A stretch of 32,731 nucleotides of DNA, taken from positions 1 through 32,731 of the forward strand of contig NZ_JADGRI010000013.1 of NCBI RefSeq assembly GCF_017881085.1, written 5' to 3'. The DNA is from Bradyrhizobium sp. (lineage in GTDB: Bacteria; Pseudomonadota; Alphaproteobacteria; Rhizobiales; Xanthobacteraceae). Shown piece by piece: positions 7,850 through 15,762 of the stretch (within the stretch, counting starts at the first letter, position 1; each line of letters begins with the position of its first letter). The notes below the pieces were generated by a model, which saw only the letters and a program-made list of their open reading frames with translations, was not told where the DNA came from and searched no databases. Position numbers and translations under genes: made by a program.

Positions 7850-8671
7850 ATGGCCGACCCCAGCATGGCTCTGACCAGAGAAGATATCCGTCTTGCCGCC
7901 GAGCGGCTTCAACAGGCGGAAAAAACCAAGCAGCAGATCCGGCAGCTGTCGCAGGAATATCCCGGCATCACCATCGAGGATGCCTATGCGATCCAGCAGG
8001 CGTGGATCGAGATCAAGGTCGCCGAAGGCCGCGTCGTCAAAGGCCACAAGATCGGGCTGACCTCGAAGGCGATGCAGAGCGCGCTTCTGATCGACGAGCC
8101 GGATTCCGGCGTGCTGCTCGACGACATGTTCTTCGCCGATGGCGGGCTGGTGCCGTCGGACCGCTTCATCGGCACGCGGGTCGAGGCCGAGCTTGCCTTC
8201 ATCATGAAGACGCGGCTGGCCGGGCCCGGCTGCACGATGTTCGACGTGCTCAACGCGACCGACTTCGTCGTCCCCGCCCTGGAAATCCTCGACACCAGGA
8301 TCGAGCGGGTCGATCCTGTGACCAAATCGACGCGAAAGATATTCGATACCATCGCCGACAACGCCGCCAATGCCGGGATCGTACTCGGCGGGCGCCCGTT
8401 ACGTCCGCTCGATGCCGATCTGCGCTGGATCGGCGCGCTGTGCTATCGTAATGGCCAGTTGGAAGAAACCGGCCTTGCCGCTGGCGTGCTCAACCATCCC
8501 GCAACTTCCGTGGCATGGCTCGCCAACAAGATCGCTCCGCTCGGGCTTGCGCTCGAGCCCGGCCAGGTGGTGCTGGCGGGATCGTTCATTCGCCCGATCG
8601 AGACCCGCAAAGGCGACACGATTCAAGCCGACTATGGTCGTTACGGGTCGGTCAGCTGCTACTTCGCCTGA
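7850..8671 (+). CDS. hpaH: 2-oxo-hept-4-ene-1,7-dioate hydratase, HpaH
   Basis: HpaH hydrates 2-oxo-hept-4-ene-1,7-dioate to 4-hydroxy-2-oxoheptanedioate, the substrate of HpaI. The 273-residue protein keeps the characteristic blocks of the enterobacterial enzyme (267 residues): [39 protein letters not shown] and [11 protein letters not shown]. The last part, [17 protein letters not shown], fits the family end. The metal-ligand pair is probably in EAELAF. Starts are possible at TTG 7841, ATG 7850 and ATG 7865; none has a clear Shine-Dalgarno, and 7865 aligns best with known N-termini. It is the first gene of the plus-strand operon, just after the operator-like palindrome. Confidence 0.93.
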   Translation: MADPSMALTREDIRLAAERLQQAEKTKQQIRQLSQEYPGITIEDAYAIQQAWIEIKVAEGRVVKGHKIGLTSKAMQSALLIDEPDSGVLLDDMFFADGGLVPSDRFIGTRVEAELAFIMKTRLAGPGCTMFDVLNATDFVVPALEILDTRIERVDPVTKSTRKIFDTIADNAANAGIVLGGRPLRPLDADLRWIGALCYRNGQLEETGLAAGVLNHPATSVAWLANKIAPLGLALEPGQVVLAGSFIRPIETRKGDTIQADYGRYGSVSCYFA

Positions 8672-8703
8672 TGCCGCTCTGACAAATGATTGGGAGGCCG
8701 GAC

Positions 8704-9102
8704 ATGCCGCATTTCACGATCGAATATTCCGCCAATCTCGATGCCCGCGTCGAAATGGACAAGGTGGTCGAGATCGTGCGCAGGGCCGCGGTGGAAACCG
8801 GGATCTTTCCGCTCGGAGGCATTCGCGTTCGCGCCATCCGCTGCGAGCATTACGCCATCGCCGACGGGTCGGCGCAGTCAGGCTTTCTCGCCATGGTGCT
8901 GCGGCTCGGCGAAGGGCGCGACCTCGCGGCGCGCCAGAAGGCCGGCGAACATATCTTCAAGGCGCTCTCCAGTCATCTCGACCCGGTCTTCGCGGCAAGC
9001 AGGTTCGCGCTGTCGTTCGACATGCAGATCAACGACAAGGAAACCAGCTGGAAGCGCAACAACATTCACGAGGCTCTGAAGGCGGAGGTTGCGCATGGAT
9101 AA
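8704..9102 (+). CDS. hpaF: 5-carboxymethyl-2-hydroxymuconate isomerase, HpaF
   Basis: HpaF isomerises 5-carboxymethyl-2-hydroxymuconate to its 2-oxo-3-ene form. The 132-residue protein begins MPHFTIEYSANL; the proline after Met becomes the N-terminal catalytic base of this tautomerase superfamily. Further family signs are GGIRVRAIRCEHYAIADG and KRNNIH near the end. E. coli HpaF is 126 residues. The start at 8704 has GGGAGG eight bases upstream and exposes Pro1; the frame is open to 8686, but that would bury the proline. The stop overlaps the hpaE start by eight bases. Confidence 0.94.
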   Translation: MPHFTIEYSANLDARVEMDKVVEIVRRAAVETGIFPLGGIRVRAIRCEHYAIADGSAQSGFLAMVLRLGEGRDLAARQKAGEHIFKALSSHLDPVFAASRFALSFDMQINDKETSWKRNNIHEALKAEVAHG

Positions 9103-10633
9103 GGTCACGCCGAAATCGGATGTGTTCAAGGCCAATCTCGATCGCGCCGCGCCACTGCTCAAGGCACTGCGCGCCAACGGCATCGGCCATGTGATCGACG
9201 GCAAGGTGGTGACGTCGATCTCGGGCGATACGTTCGAGACCAGATCGCCGATCGACGGCGCGGTGCTGGCAAGCGTCGCGCGCGGCAACGCGGAGGATAT
9301 CGACCTCGCCGCGACGGCGGCAGCCTTGGCCTTCAAGGGCTGGCGCGACTTGCCGGCTTCCATGCGCAAGAAACTGCTGCACCGGGTGGCCGACGCCATC
9401 GAGGACCGCGCCGACGACATCGCGGTGCTGGAATGCATCGACACCGGCCAGGCCCATCGCTTCATGGCCAAGGCCGCGGTCCGGGCGGCGGAGAATTTCC
9501 GGTTCTTCGCCGACAAATGCGCCGATGCGCGCGACGGGCTGAACATGCCGAGCGAGGAGCACTGGAACGTGTCCACGCGCGTGCCGATCGGCCCGGTCGG
9601 CGTGATCACGCCGTGGAATACGCCGTTCATGCTCTCGACCTGGAAGATCGCGCCAGCGCTGGCGGCCGGCTGCACCGTGGTGCACAAGCCGGCGGAATGG
9701 TCGCCGGTGACGGCCGATCTTCTGGCGAAACTTGTCAAGCAGGCAGGCGTGCCCGACGGCGTCCTCAATACGGTACACGGCATCGGCGAAGAGGCCGGCA
9801 AGGCGCTGACCGAGCACCCCGCGATCAAGGCGATCGGCTTTGTCGGCGAGAGCGCGACGGGATCTGCGATCATGGCGCAGGGCGCGCCGACGCTGAAACG
9901 CGTGCATTTCGAGCTCGGCGGCAAGAATCCCGTGATCGTGTTCGACGACGCCGATCTGGACCGCGCGCTCGATGCGGTCGTGTTCATGATCTATTCGCTC
10001 AACGGCGAGCGCTGCACCTCGTCGAGCCGATTGCTGATCCAGCAAAGCATCGCGGACAGATTCATCGAAAAACTCACCGCGCGCGTGAAAGCGCTGAAGG
10101 TTGGCCATCCCCTCGATCCCCAAACCGAAATCGGACCGCTGATCCACGAGCGCCATCTGGCAAAGGTCTGTTCCTATTTCGACATCGCGCGGCAGGACGG
10201 TGCCGTCATCGCGGTCGGCGGCAAGCCGTATGACGGCCCCGGCGGCGGCCATTATGTGCAGCCAACGCTGGTCACCGGCGCGCAGCCTAAGATGCGGGTT
10301 GCGCAGGAGGAAGTGTTCGGACCGTTCCTGACAGTGATTCCGTTCCGCGACGAGAACGAAGCCATCGAAATCGCCAACGACGTCAGATACGGCCTCACCG
10401 GCTACGTCTGGACCAACGACACCGGCCGGGCGCTACGCGTGGCGGATGCGCTGGAAGCCGGCATGATCTGGCTGAATTCGGAAAACGTCCGCCATCTGCC
10501 GACGCCGTTCGGCGGCATGAAATCGTCAGGGATCGGCCGCGACGGCGGCGATTATTCGTTCGACTTCTACATGGAAACCAAGCACGTCTCGCTGGCGCGC
10601 GGCACGCACAAGATTCAGAGGCTGGGCGCGTAA
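9095..10633 (+). CDS. hpaE: 5-carboxymethyl-2-hydroxymuconate semialdehyde dehydrogenase, HpaE
   Basis: HpaE oxidises the ring-cleavage product 5-carboxymethyl-2-hydroxymuconate semialdehyde to the acid with NAD+. The 512-residue protein is an aldehyde dehydrogenase: oxyanion Asn174 (PWNTP), Lys198 (HKPAEWSP), Gly-rich GFVGESATGS (248-257), general base Glu273 (FELGGKNP) and catalytic Cys307 (NGERCTSSSR). The ending EVFGPF plus GGMKSSGIGRDGGDYSFDFY is typical of HpaE. ATG at 9095 is chosen over TTG 9089 because GGAGG lies six bases upstream. The 8-bp overlap with hpaF suggests coupled translation. Confidence 0.95.
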   Translation: MDKVTPKSDVFKANLDRAAPLLKALRANGIGHVIDGKVVTSISGDTFETRSPIDGAVLASVARGNAEDIDLAATAAALAFKGWRDLPASMRKKLLHRVADAIEDRADDIAVLECIDTGQAHRFMAKAAVRAAENFRFFADKCADARDGLNMPSEEHWNVSTRVPIGPVGVITPWNTPFMLSTWKIAPALAAGCTVVHKPAEWSPVTADLLAKLVKQAGVPDGVLNTVHGIGEEAGKALTEHPAIKAIGFVGESATGSAIMAQGAPTLKRVHFELGGKNPVIVFDDADLDRALDAVVFMIYSLNGERCTSSSRLLIQQSIADRFIEKLTARVKALKVGHPLDPQTEIGPLIHERHLAKVCSYFDIARQDGAVIAVGGKPYDGPGGGHYVQPTLVTGAQPKMRVAQEEVFGPFLTVIPFRDENEAIEIANDVRYGLTGYVWTNDTGRALRVADALEAGMIWLNSENVRHLPTPFGGMKSSGIGRDGGDYSFDFYMETKHVSLARGTHKIQRLGA

Positions 10634-10640
10634 CACCAGC

Positions 10641-10680
10641 CGTCATTCCGGGGCGCGCGCAGCGCGAGCCCGGAATGACG
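10641..10680. repeat. Intergenic palindromic repeat between hpaE and hpaD
   Basis: Bases 10641-10652 (CGTCATTCCGGG) and 10669-10680 are perfect 12-bp inverted arms around a GC-rich, partly self-complementary core. The CGTCATTCCGGG...CCCGGAATGACG form is, from memory, a very common dispersed intergenic repeat in Bradyrhizobium. It fills most of the 69-bp gap and could tune hpaD relative to hpaE expression. Confidence 0.75.
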
Positions 10681-10702
10681 AACCGAACCAGGGAAACACC
10701 GC

Positions 10703-11686
10703 ATGCCCGTTCCGCAACATGTCTTCGACCCGCCCTTCAACATTATCCGGTGCAGCCATGTCGTGTTGGACGTGGTGGACCTGAACAGGAGCCGCGAGTT
10801 CTACGAAAACACGGTCGGGCTCCATGTCGAGGATCGCGACGACAAGGCCGTGTATCTGCGCGGCGCCGAGGAGCACCAGCATCACTCGCTGGTGCTGCGC
10901 GAGGCGCAGGCCGCCGCCTGCAACCGGCTCGGTTTCAAGGTCGGCAACGAGAGCGATCTCGACAAGGCCGCCGCGTTCTTTTCCGAAAACGGGATCGCAT
11001 GCGCCTTCGCCAACGCGCCGTTCCAGGGCCGCACGCTGCAATTCACCGATCCTTTCGGCTTCCAGATCGAGCTCTACGCCACCATGGAGAAGCGCCCGCA
11101 TCTGTTGCGTCGCTACGATCTCTACAAGGGCTGCCACCCGCAACGGCTCGACCATTTCAATGTGTTCGCGGCCGAAGTTCAGGACACCGTCGACTTTTAC
11201 GCGCGGCTGGGCTTCCGGCTCACCGAATATGGCGAGGAAGACGGACCGAACGGGCGCATCGCCGCGGCCTGGATGCACCGCAAGGGCAATGTGCACGATT
11301 TCGCCATCACCAACGGCCGCGGCCCTCGCCTGCACCATTTTGCCTATTGGGTGCCGACCGCAATGAACATTCTACACCTCTGCGACGTGATGGCGTCGAG
11401 CGGTTATCTCAGAAATCTCGAGCGCGGCCCCGGCCGCCACGGCATTTCCAATGCCTTCTTCCTTTATATCCGCGATCCCGACGGCCACCGGCTGGAGCTC
11501 TATACCAGCGATTACTTCACCGGGGATCACGACCACGAACCGTTGCGCTGGTCGTTGAAGGACCCGCGGCGGCAAACATTGTGGGGCGCGCCCGCGCCGC
11601 GCTCCTGGTTCGAGCAGGGATCGCCGTTCACGGGCCAGGCCGTGCGCGAACCGCTGTTTGTCGCCGACGTCACCATCGCGGACTGA
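10703..11686 (+). CDS. hpaD: Homoprotocatechuate 2,3-dioxygenase, HpaD (VOC/type I extradiol)
   Basis: This 327-residue extradiol dioxygenase opens the ring of 3,4-dihydroxyphenylacetate with O2. It has the two-domain vicinal-oxygen-chelate layout of the Brevibacterium fuscum enzyme, not the LigB fold of E. coli HpaD. Using the known B. fuscum active site as guide, I see metal ligands His151 (LDHFN), His212 (RLHHFAYW) and Glu265 (LELYTSDY), acid/base His198 (NVHDF), and second-shell Asn153, Trp190, His211, Arg241, His246 and Tyr255, all at consistent spacing. Start ATG at 10703 has AGGGAA upstream. The metal (Fe or Mn) cannot be told from sequence. Confidence 0.95.
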   Translation: MPVPQHVFDPPFNIIRCSHVVLDVVDLNRSREFYENTVGLHVEDRDDKAVYLRGAEEHQHHSLVLREAQAAACNRLGFKVGNESDLDKAAAFFSENGIACAFANAPFQGRTLQFTDPFGFQIELYATMEKRPHLLRRYDLYKGCHPQRLDHFNVFAAEVQDTVDFYARLGFRLTEYGEEDGPNGRIAAAWMHRKGNVHDFAITNGRGPRLHHFAYWVPTAMNILHLCDVMASSGYLRNLERGPGRHGISNAFFLYIRDPDGHRLELYTSDYFTGDHDHEPLRWSLKDPRRQTLWGAPAPRSWFEQGSPFTGQAVREPLFVADVTIAD

Positions 11687-11724
11687 GATACGAATGCCGT
11701 CCACCGCGATCAAATGGGGGTCTC

Positions 11725-12486
11725 ATGAAAAGGCTGTCGCTGGCTGCCGCCTCGATGCTTGGTCTCGCGCTTATGACGTCAGCCATGACTGATCTTCGGG
11801 CCGCCGAACTCAAGGTTTTGGCCGGCGGCTCCACGACCGGCTGGATGAACGAACTCGCCCCTCAATTCGAGCACGCCTCGGGCCACAAGCTTGTCATTCA
11901 CTTCGACTCAACCCCCAATCTGATCAGGCAGATCACCTCCGGCGCGCCGTTCGATCTCGCGGTGGTGCCGGTCGATGTTTTCAAGGATGCCGCCGCGAAG
12001 GCCCGCTTCGTCGCCGGTCCAACCATCGATATCGCCCGCGTCGGCTATGGCGTCGCCGTCCGGTCCGGTACGCCGAAGCCCGACATCGGCACGTCAGAGG
12101 CGCTGAAAAAGACCCTGCTCGACGCGTCGTCGGTCGCCTTCGTGCCGGAGAGCGCGGCCGGGGCCCATGTCCTGAAGACGTTCGACCGCCTCGGCATGGG
12201 CGAGGCGATGAAAGCCAAGACGAAACCGCTGGGCTCGCCGGCGCAGATCGCCCCTGGCGTCGCCAACGGCGAGGCCGAACTCGGGGTGTTTCTCGTCAAC
12301 GTGCTGATCGCCCCCGGCGTCGAACTCGCCGGCCCCTTCCCCGCCGAACTGCAGCAGGAGCTGGTTTTCGCCGCCGCCATCGCGGCGGACAGCAAAGAAA
12401 CGGAAGCCGCCAGGGCGTTCATCGACTTTCTGACCACTTCCGCCGCCAAAGCCGTGATCGGCGCCAAGGGCATGAACCCTGGCTAA
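11725..12486 (+). CDS. ModA-like periplasmic solute-binding protein
   Basis: This 253-residue protein has an N-terminal signal (MKRLSLAAAS, hydrophobic to 20, LRAA cleavage region near 26) and a type II periplasmic binding fold like ModA: ELKVLAGGSTTGWMNEL, then PFDLAVVPVDVFKD, GVAVRSGTPKPDIGT, SAAGAHVLKTFDRLG and a terminal FIDFLTTSAAKAVI. No ABC permease or ATPase of this type is beside it. Lying inside the hpa operon (38 bp after hpaD, 29 bp before the hpaG-like gene), it may bind an aromatic acid or related metabolite in the periplasm; its transporter partner is unknown. True molybdate binding seems unlikely from context. Confidence 0.85.
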   Translation: MKRLSLAAASMLGLALMTSAMTDLRAAELKVLAGGSTTGWMNELAPQFEHASGHKLVIHFDSTPNLIRQITSGAPFDLAVVPVDVFKDAAAKARFVAGPTIDIARVGYGVAVRSGTPKPDIGTSEALKKTLLDASSVAFVPESAAGAHVLKTFDRLGMGEAMKAKTKPLGSPAQIAPGVANGEAELGVFLVNVLIAPGVELAGPFPAELQQELVFAAAIAADSKETEAARAFIDFLTTSAAKAVIGAKGMNPG

Positions 12487-12515
12487 GCGACTCGCGCAAC
12501 ATCATTGGATATCTC

Positions 12516-13421
12516 ATGACATCCCACCGCCTCGCCACTTTCTCCATCGACGGCTCGACCAAATACGGCGCTGTCGTCGAAGGCGGGATCGTCGATCTCT
12601 CCGCCCGCTTCGCCACGGATTTTCCGACGCTGCGCGAGGTGATCGCCGCCGGCGCCCTGACAAAACTGGCCGAGGACGCCGCGCAATATCAGCCGGATTA
12701 CGCGCTGGACGCCATTACCTGGCTGCCGCCGATCCCTTCGCCGGAAAAGATCATCTGCATCGGCGTCAATTACCCCGACCGCAACGCCGAATACAAAGAC
12801 GGCCAGGATGCGCCGAAATATCCGAGCATGTTCATGCGCACGCCGCGCTCCTTCGTCGGCCATCTGACGCCGCTGGTTCGCCCGCGCGCCTCTTCGCAGC
12901 TCGATTACGAGGGCGAGCTGGCTCTGGTGATCGGCAAGGCCGGCCGGCATATCGCCGAAAGTACCGCGCTGGATCACATCGCCGCGGTGACGCTGTGCAA
13001 CGAGGGCACCATCCGCGACTGGGTTCGGCATGCGAAATTCAACGTGACGCAGGGCAAGAACTTCGACTCGACCGGCAGCCTCGGGCCCTGGCTCGTCCCC
13101 TACACCGACGAGGCTGAGATCGCCGATATCAGGCTGACGACGCGGGTCAATGGCGAGACGCGGCAGGACGACCGCACCTCGCGGCTGATCTTCGGCTTCC
13201 GCTATCTGATCAACTACATCTCGACCTTCACCACGCTGGTCCCCGGCGACATCATCGTGACGGGAACCCCGACGGGCGCCGGCGCGCGGTTCGATCCGCC
13301 GCGCTATCTCAAGCCCGGCGATGTCGTCGAAGTCGAGGCCGAGAATGTCGGCATGCTGCGCAACGGCGTGATCGACGAAGCCATCATGAATCTGCCCGCA
13401 AGCGAAGAGAAAACGCAATGA
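12516..13421 (+). CDS. hpaG: FAH-family hydrolase/decarboxylase, HpaG-like
   Basis: This 301-residue fumarylacetoacetate hydrolase-family protein has the C-terminal catalytic motifs IICIGVNYPDRNAEY (79-93), DYEGELALVIGK (130-141; metal ligands Glu132 and Glu134), GKNFDSTGSLGPWLV and DIIVTGTPTGAG. In the hpa pathway the FAH member HpaG decarboxylates 5-oxopent-3-ene-1,2,5-tricarboxylate, the only step not otherwise covered by this operon. E. coli HpaG is a two-domain fusion; this is one domain plus a short N-terminal lobe. The third metal ligand, usually Asp in NDVSARD, reads Glu163 (CNEGTIRDW). It ends ATGA-overlapping the TPP enzyme gene. The family is sure, the exact reaction likely. Confidence 0.87.
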   Translation: MTSHRLATFSIDGSTKYGAVVEGGIVDLSARFATDFPTLREVIAAGALTKLAEDAAQYQPDYALDAITWLPPIPSPEKIICIGVNYPDRNAEYKDGQDAPKYPSMFMRTPRSFVGHLTPLVRPRASSQLDYEGELALVIGKAGRHIAESTALDHIAAVTLCNEGTIRDWVRHAKFNVTQGKNFDSTGSLGPWLVPYTDEAEIADIRLTTRVNGETRQDDRTSRLIFGFRYLINYISTFTTLVPGDIIVTGTPTGAGARFDPPRYLKPGDVVEVEAENVGMLRNGVIDEAIMNLPASEEKTQ

Positions 13422-15046
13422 CAGTGAGTTCCGGCGGCGAAGCCATCGTCTCAGGCCTGGTCGCCCACGGCGTCGATACGGTATTCGGCCTGCCCGGCGC
13501 GCAGATCTACGGCCTGTTCGACGCCTTCCAGCAGGCGCAGCTCAAGGTGATCGGCGCGCGCCACGAGCAGGCCTGCGGCTATATGGCCTTCGGCTATGCG
13601 CGTTCGAGCGGCAAGCCCGGCGTGTTCAGTGTCGTTCCGGGTCCCGGCGTTCTCAATGCGGGTGCCGCGTTGTTGACGGCATTCGGTTGCAACGAGCCGG
13701 TGCTGTGCCTGACCGGCCAGGTGCCGACGGCCTTCCTCGGCAAGGGCCGCGGCCATTTGCACGAGATGCCGGACCAACTCGCGACGCTGCGCACCTTCGT
13801 CAAATGGGCCGACCGCATCGAATATCCGGACGCGGCTCCGACGCAGGTCGCGCGCGCGTTCCAGGAAATGCTGTCGGGACGCCGCGGACCCGTTTCACTG
13901 GAAATGCCGTGGGACGTGTTCACGCAGCGCGCCGAGGTCGGCGCGGCAAGACCGTTCGATCCGTTTCCACCGCCGCTGCCCGATCCCGACCGGATCAAGG
14001 CCGCCGCTGCCCTGATTACGGGCAGCAAGACGCCGATGATCTTCGTCGGCAGCGGCGCGATACACGCCCGCGACGAAATCCTCGAGCTCGCTGAACTGAT
14101 CGACGCGCCCGTGGTAGCGTTCCGCAGCGGCCGCGGCATCGTGTCCAACGCGCATGAACTCGGGTTGACCATGGCCGCGGCCTACCGGCTGTGGCCGAAG
14201 ACCGATCTCATGATCGGGATCGGCAGCCGCATGGAATTGCCGGCGACATCTTTTCGCTGGCCGTTTCAACCGGCCGGCCTGAAATCGATTCGGATCGATA
14301 TCGACCCGTCCGAAATGCGGCGGTTTACGCCCGACGCCGCCGTGGTCGCCGATGCCCGCGCCGGCACGCGCGAGCTGCTCGCAGCGGTCGGCAAGGCCGG
14401 CTACAGGAAGACCAGCGGCCGCCGCGCCGCGATCCGCGAGGCCTCGGCGGCGGCGCAGCAGGAGATCCAGAAGGTCCAGCCGCAGATGGCGTACCTCAAC
14501 ATTCTGCGCGAGGTACTGCCGCCCAACGCCATCGTCACGGACGAGCTGTCGCAGGTCGGTTTTGCCTCCTGGTACGGCTTTCCGGTCTATGAACCGCGCA
14601 CCTTCATCACCTCGGGTTATCAGGGAACGCTCGGCTCGGGTTTCCCGACCGCGCTCGGCGCCAAGGTTGCCAATCCCGACCGGCCGGTGGTCGCGATAAC
14701 AGGCGATGGCGGCTTCATGTTCGGCGTGCAGGAGCTTGCCACCGCGGTACAGTTCAACATCGGCGTCGTGACGCTGGTGTTCAACAACAATGCCTACGGC
14801 AATGTGCGGCGCGATCAGCGCGAGCGTTTCGAGGGCCGCGTCGTGGCGTCCGACCTGGTCAATCCGGATTTTGTGAGACTTGCGGAGTCCTTCGGCGTGG
14901 GCGCGGCGCGGGTGACGTCGCCGCAAGGGTTTCGCGCCGCGCTGGAAACAGCGCTGGCGCATGGCGGGCCATATCTGATCGACGTGGAAGTGCCGAAGGA
15001 TTCCGAAACCACGCCGTGGACGTTCATCCATCCGGCGAAGCCGTGA
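13418..15046 (+). CDS. TPP-dependent enzyme of the acetolactate synthase/benzoylformate decarboxylase family
   Basis: This 542-residue protein has the three-domain layout of IlvB-type TPP enzymes. The cofactor-activating Glu50 is in ARHEQACGYMA, the central domain starts near 190, and the TPP/Mg motif is GDGGFMFGVQEL (429-440) ending at NNNAYGN (456-462). It overlaps the hpaG-like gene by four bases, so both are probably translated together. No step of the textbook homoprotocatechuate route needs TPP. It may decarboxylate an aromatic 2-oxo acid feeding the pathway or use a pathway keto acid; it is unlikely to be the biosynthetic acetolactate synthase, since no ilvH-like small subunit is nearby. 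It ends 5 bp from a convergent gene. Confidence 0.9.
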   Translation: MTVSSGGEAIVSGLVAHGVDTVFGLPGAQIYGLFDAFQQAQLKVIGARHEQACGYMAFGYARSSGKPGVFSVVPGPGVLNAGAALLTAFGCNEPVLCLTGQVPTAFLGKGRGHLHEMPDQLATLRTFVKWADRIEYPDAAPTQVARAFQEMLSGRRGPVSLEMPWDVFTQRAEVGAARPFDPFPPPLPDPDRIKAAAALITGSKTPMIFVGSGAIHARDEILELAELIDAPVVAFRSGRGIVSNAHELGLTMAAAYRLWPKTDLMIGIGSRMELPATSFRWPFQPAGLKSIRIDIDPSEMRRFTPDAAVVADARAGTRELLAAVGKAGYRKTSGRRAAIREASAAAQQEIQKVQPQMAYLNILREVLPPNAIVTDELSQVGFASWYGFPVYEPRTFITSGYQGTLGSGFPTALGAKVANPDRPVVAITGDGGFMFGVQELATAVQFNIGVVTLVFNNNAYGNVRRDQRERFEGRVVASDLVNPDFVRLAESFGVGAARVTSPQGFRAALETALAHGGPYLIDVEVPKDSETTPWTFIHPAKP

Positions 15047-15051
15047 GCAGA

Positions 15052-15369
15052 TCAGGGATTTGACGGATCGATTGACGCAGATGTCTTCACGCCGATGTCG
15101 ATTCCGTGCGGCTGGGCGATTTCAGATGCCGCCGGCCGATCCAGCGTCTCCGCCAGCACCCGAATTCTGAAAACGGTCCTTTGGGACTCGTCCAAAAGCT
15201 CCATCCGCCATTCCGATTGTTGCTTCAGTTTACGGGCAATGCCGCCGACAAGATCGCCGCAAACCCTGGTCATCTCCGCCCAGGCGGCTTCCTTGTCGGC
15301 AAGGTCGAACCCCTCGCCGGAAGTGCCCGAATAATCCCCATTGCAGATTCGGAAGTAAAACAGCGGCAC
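15052..15369 (-). CDS. DUF6894-type small protein
   Basis: This 105-residue protein starts with a GTG at 15369 and reads MPLFYFRICNGDYSG, then DKEAAWAEMTRVCGDLVGG and WRMELLDESQRTVFRIRV. The pattern MPxxYFxxxxG...DLxxAxxEA...W...V.D..G..VF.I.V fits a small alpha-beta family common and often multicopy in Bradyrhizobium (DUF6894). Function is unknown. It converges with the TPP enzyme gene, only 5 bp apart, and has no partner on its strand. It marks the border between the hpa operon and the right-hand island. Confidence 0.72.
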   Translation of the reverse strand: MPLFYFRICNGDYSGTSGEGFDLADKEAAWAEMTRVCGDLVGGIARKLKQQSEWRMELLDESQRTVFRIRVLAETLDRPAASEIAQPHGIDIGVKTSASIDPSNP

Positions 15370-15762
15370 GTGCCGTCCAATTTTTCTGAGGGCACCACGG
15401 CCCGGCGCTGATCCACGATATCAGACGTATGGAATGACCTCTGCCGGCCGCCCTTCAAGCACGCGCCAAGCCGTGAGCGGATTATGAATGAGTCGCCATC
15501 AGGTCAACATCCTCCAATTGGAGGGCGACACGAGATACACACGCGGGGGTTGCCCTGACCGACGCCGCCAAATGGGGTGCGATGCGGCTGGATTGTTCGG
15601 GAGGCCTGAAAGCCGCGCCGCACCCACTCACCATTTCCCGGGCTCTTGCCCATGTTTGCCGGCGCCCGCGGCGCGGCGGGCATGAGATAGATCAAAAAGT
15701 CTGGGGCCGAGGCGGGCATAATTCCACCAAGAAAGGTCCTCCCAACCAGAAAGCGGTCGAGC
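15370..15762. other. 393-bp gene-free promoter region
   Basis: No convincing gene lies here; open frames on both strands read as low-complexity shadows. It separates the DUF6894 gene (leftward) from the universal stress operon (rightward). Notable contents are a perfect 14-bp palindrome CCTCCAATTGGAGG at 15511-15524, and near the right end a FixK-like box with a -10 element. The left part may carry the promoter of the DUF6894 gene, but I see no clear -35/-10 there. Confidence 0.55.
15682..15722 (+). promoter_or_regulatory. Degenerate FixK/FNR-type box and -10 for the stress operon
   Basis: ATGAGATAGATCAA (15682-15695) matches TTGA-N6-TCAA in seven of eight fixed bases. A -10-like CATAAT lies at 15717-15722. 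With the box centre at 15688.5, a start at about 15730 would place the box at -41.5 and CATAAT at -13 to -8, the arrangement of class II FNR/FixK promoters. The universal stress gene starts 33 bases later. The left half-site is imperfect, so confidence is lower than for the other boxes. Confidence 0.6.

Noticed and set aside
10675..11724. Long extension upstream of the ModA-like gene (603-codon frame)
   Set aside because: It overlaps hpaD in another frame and precedes an obvious signal peptide start at 11725.
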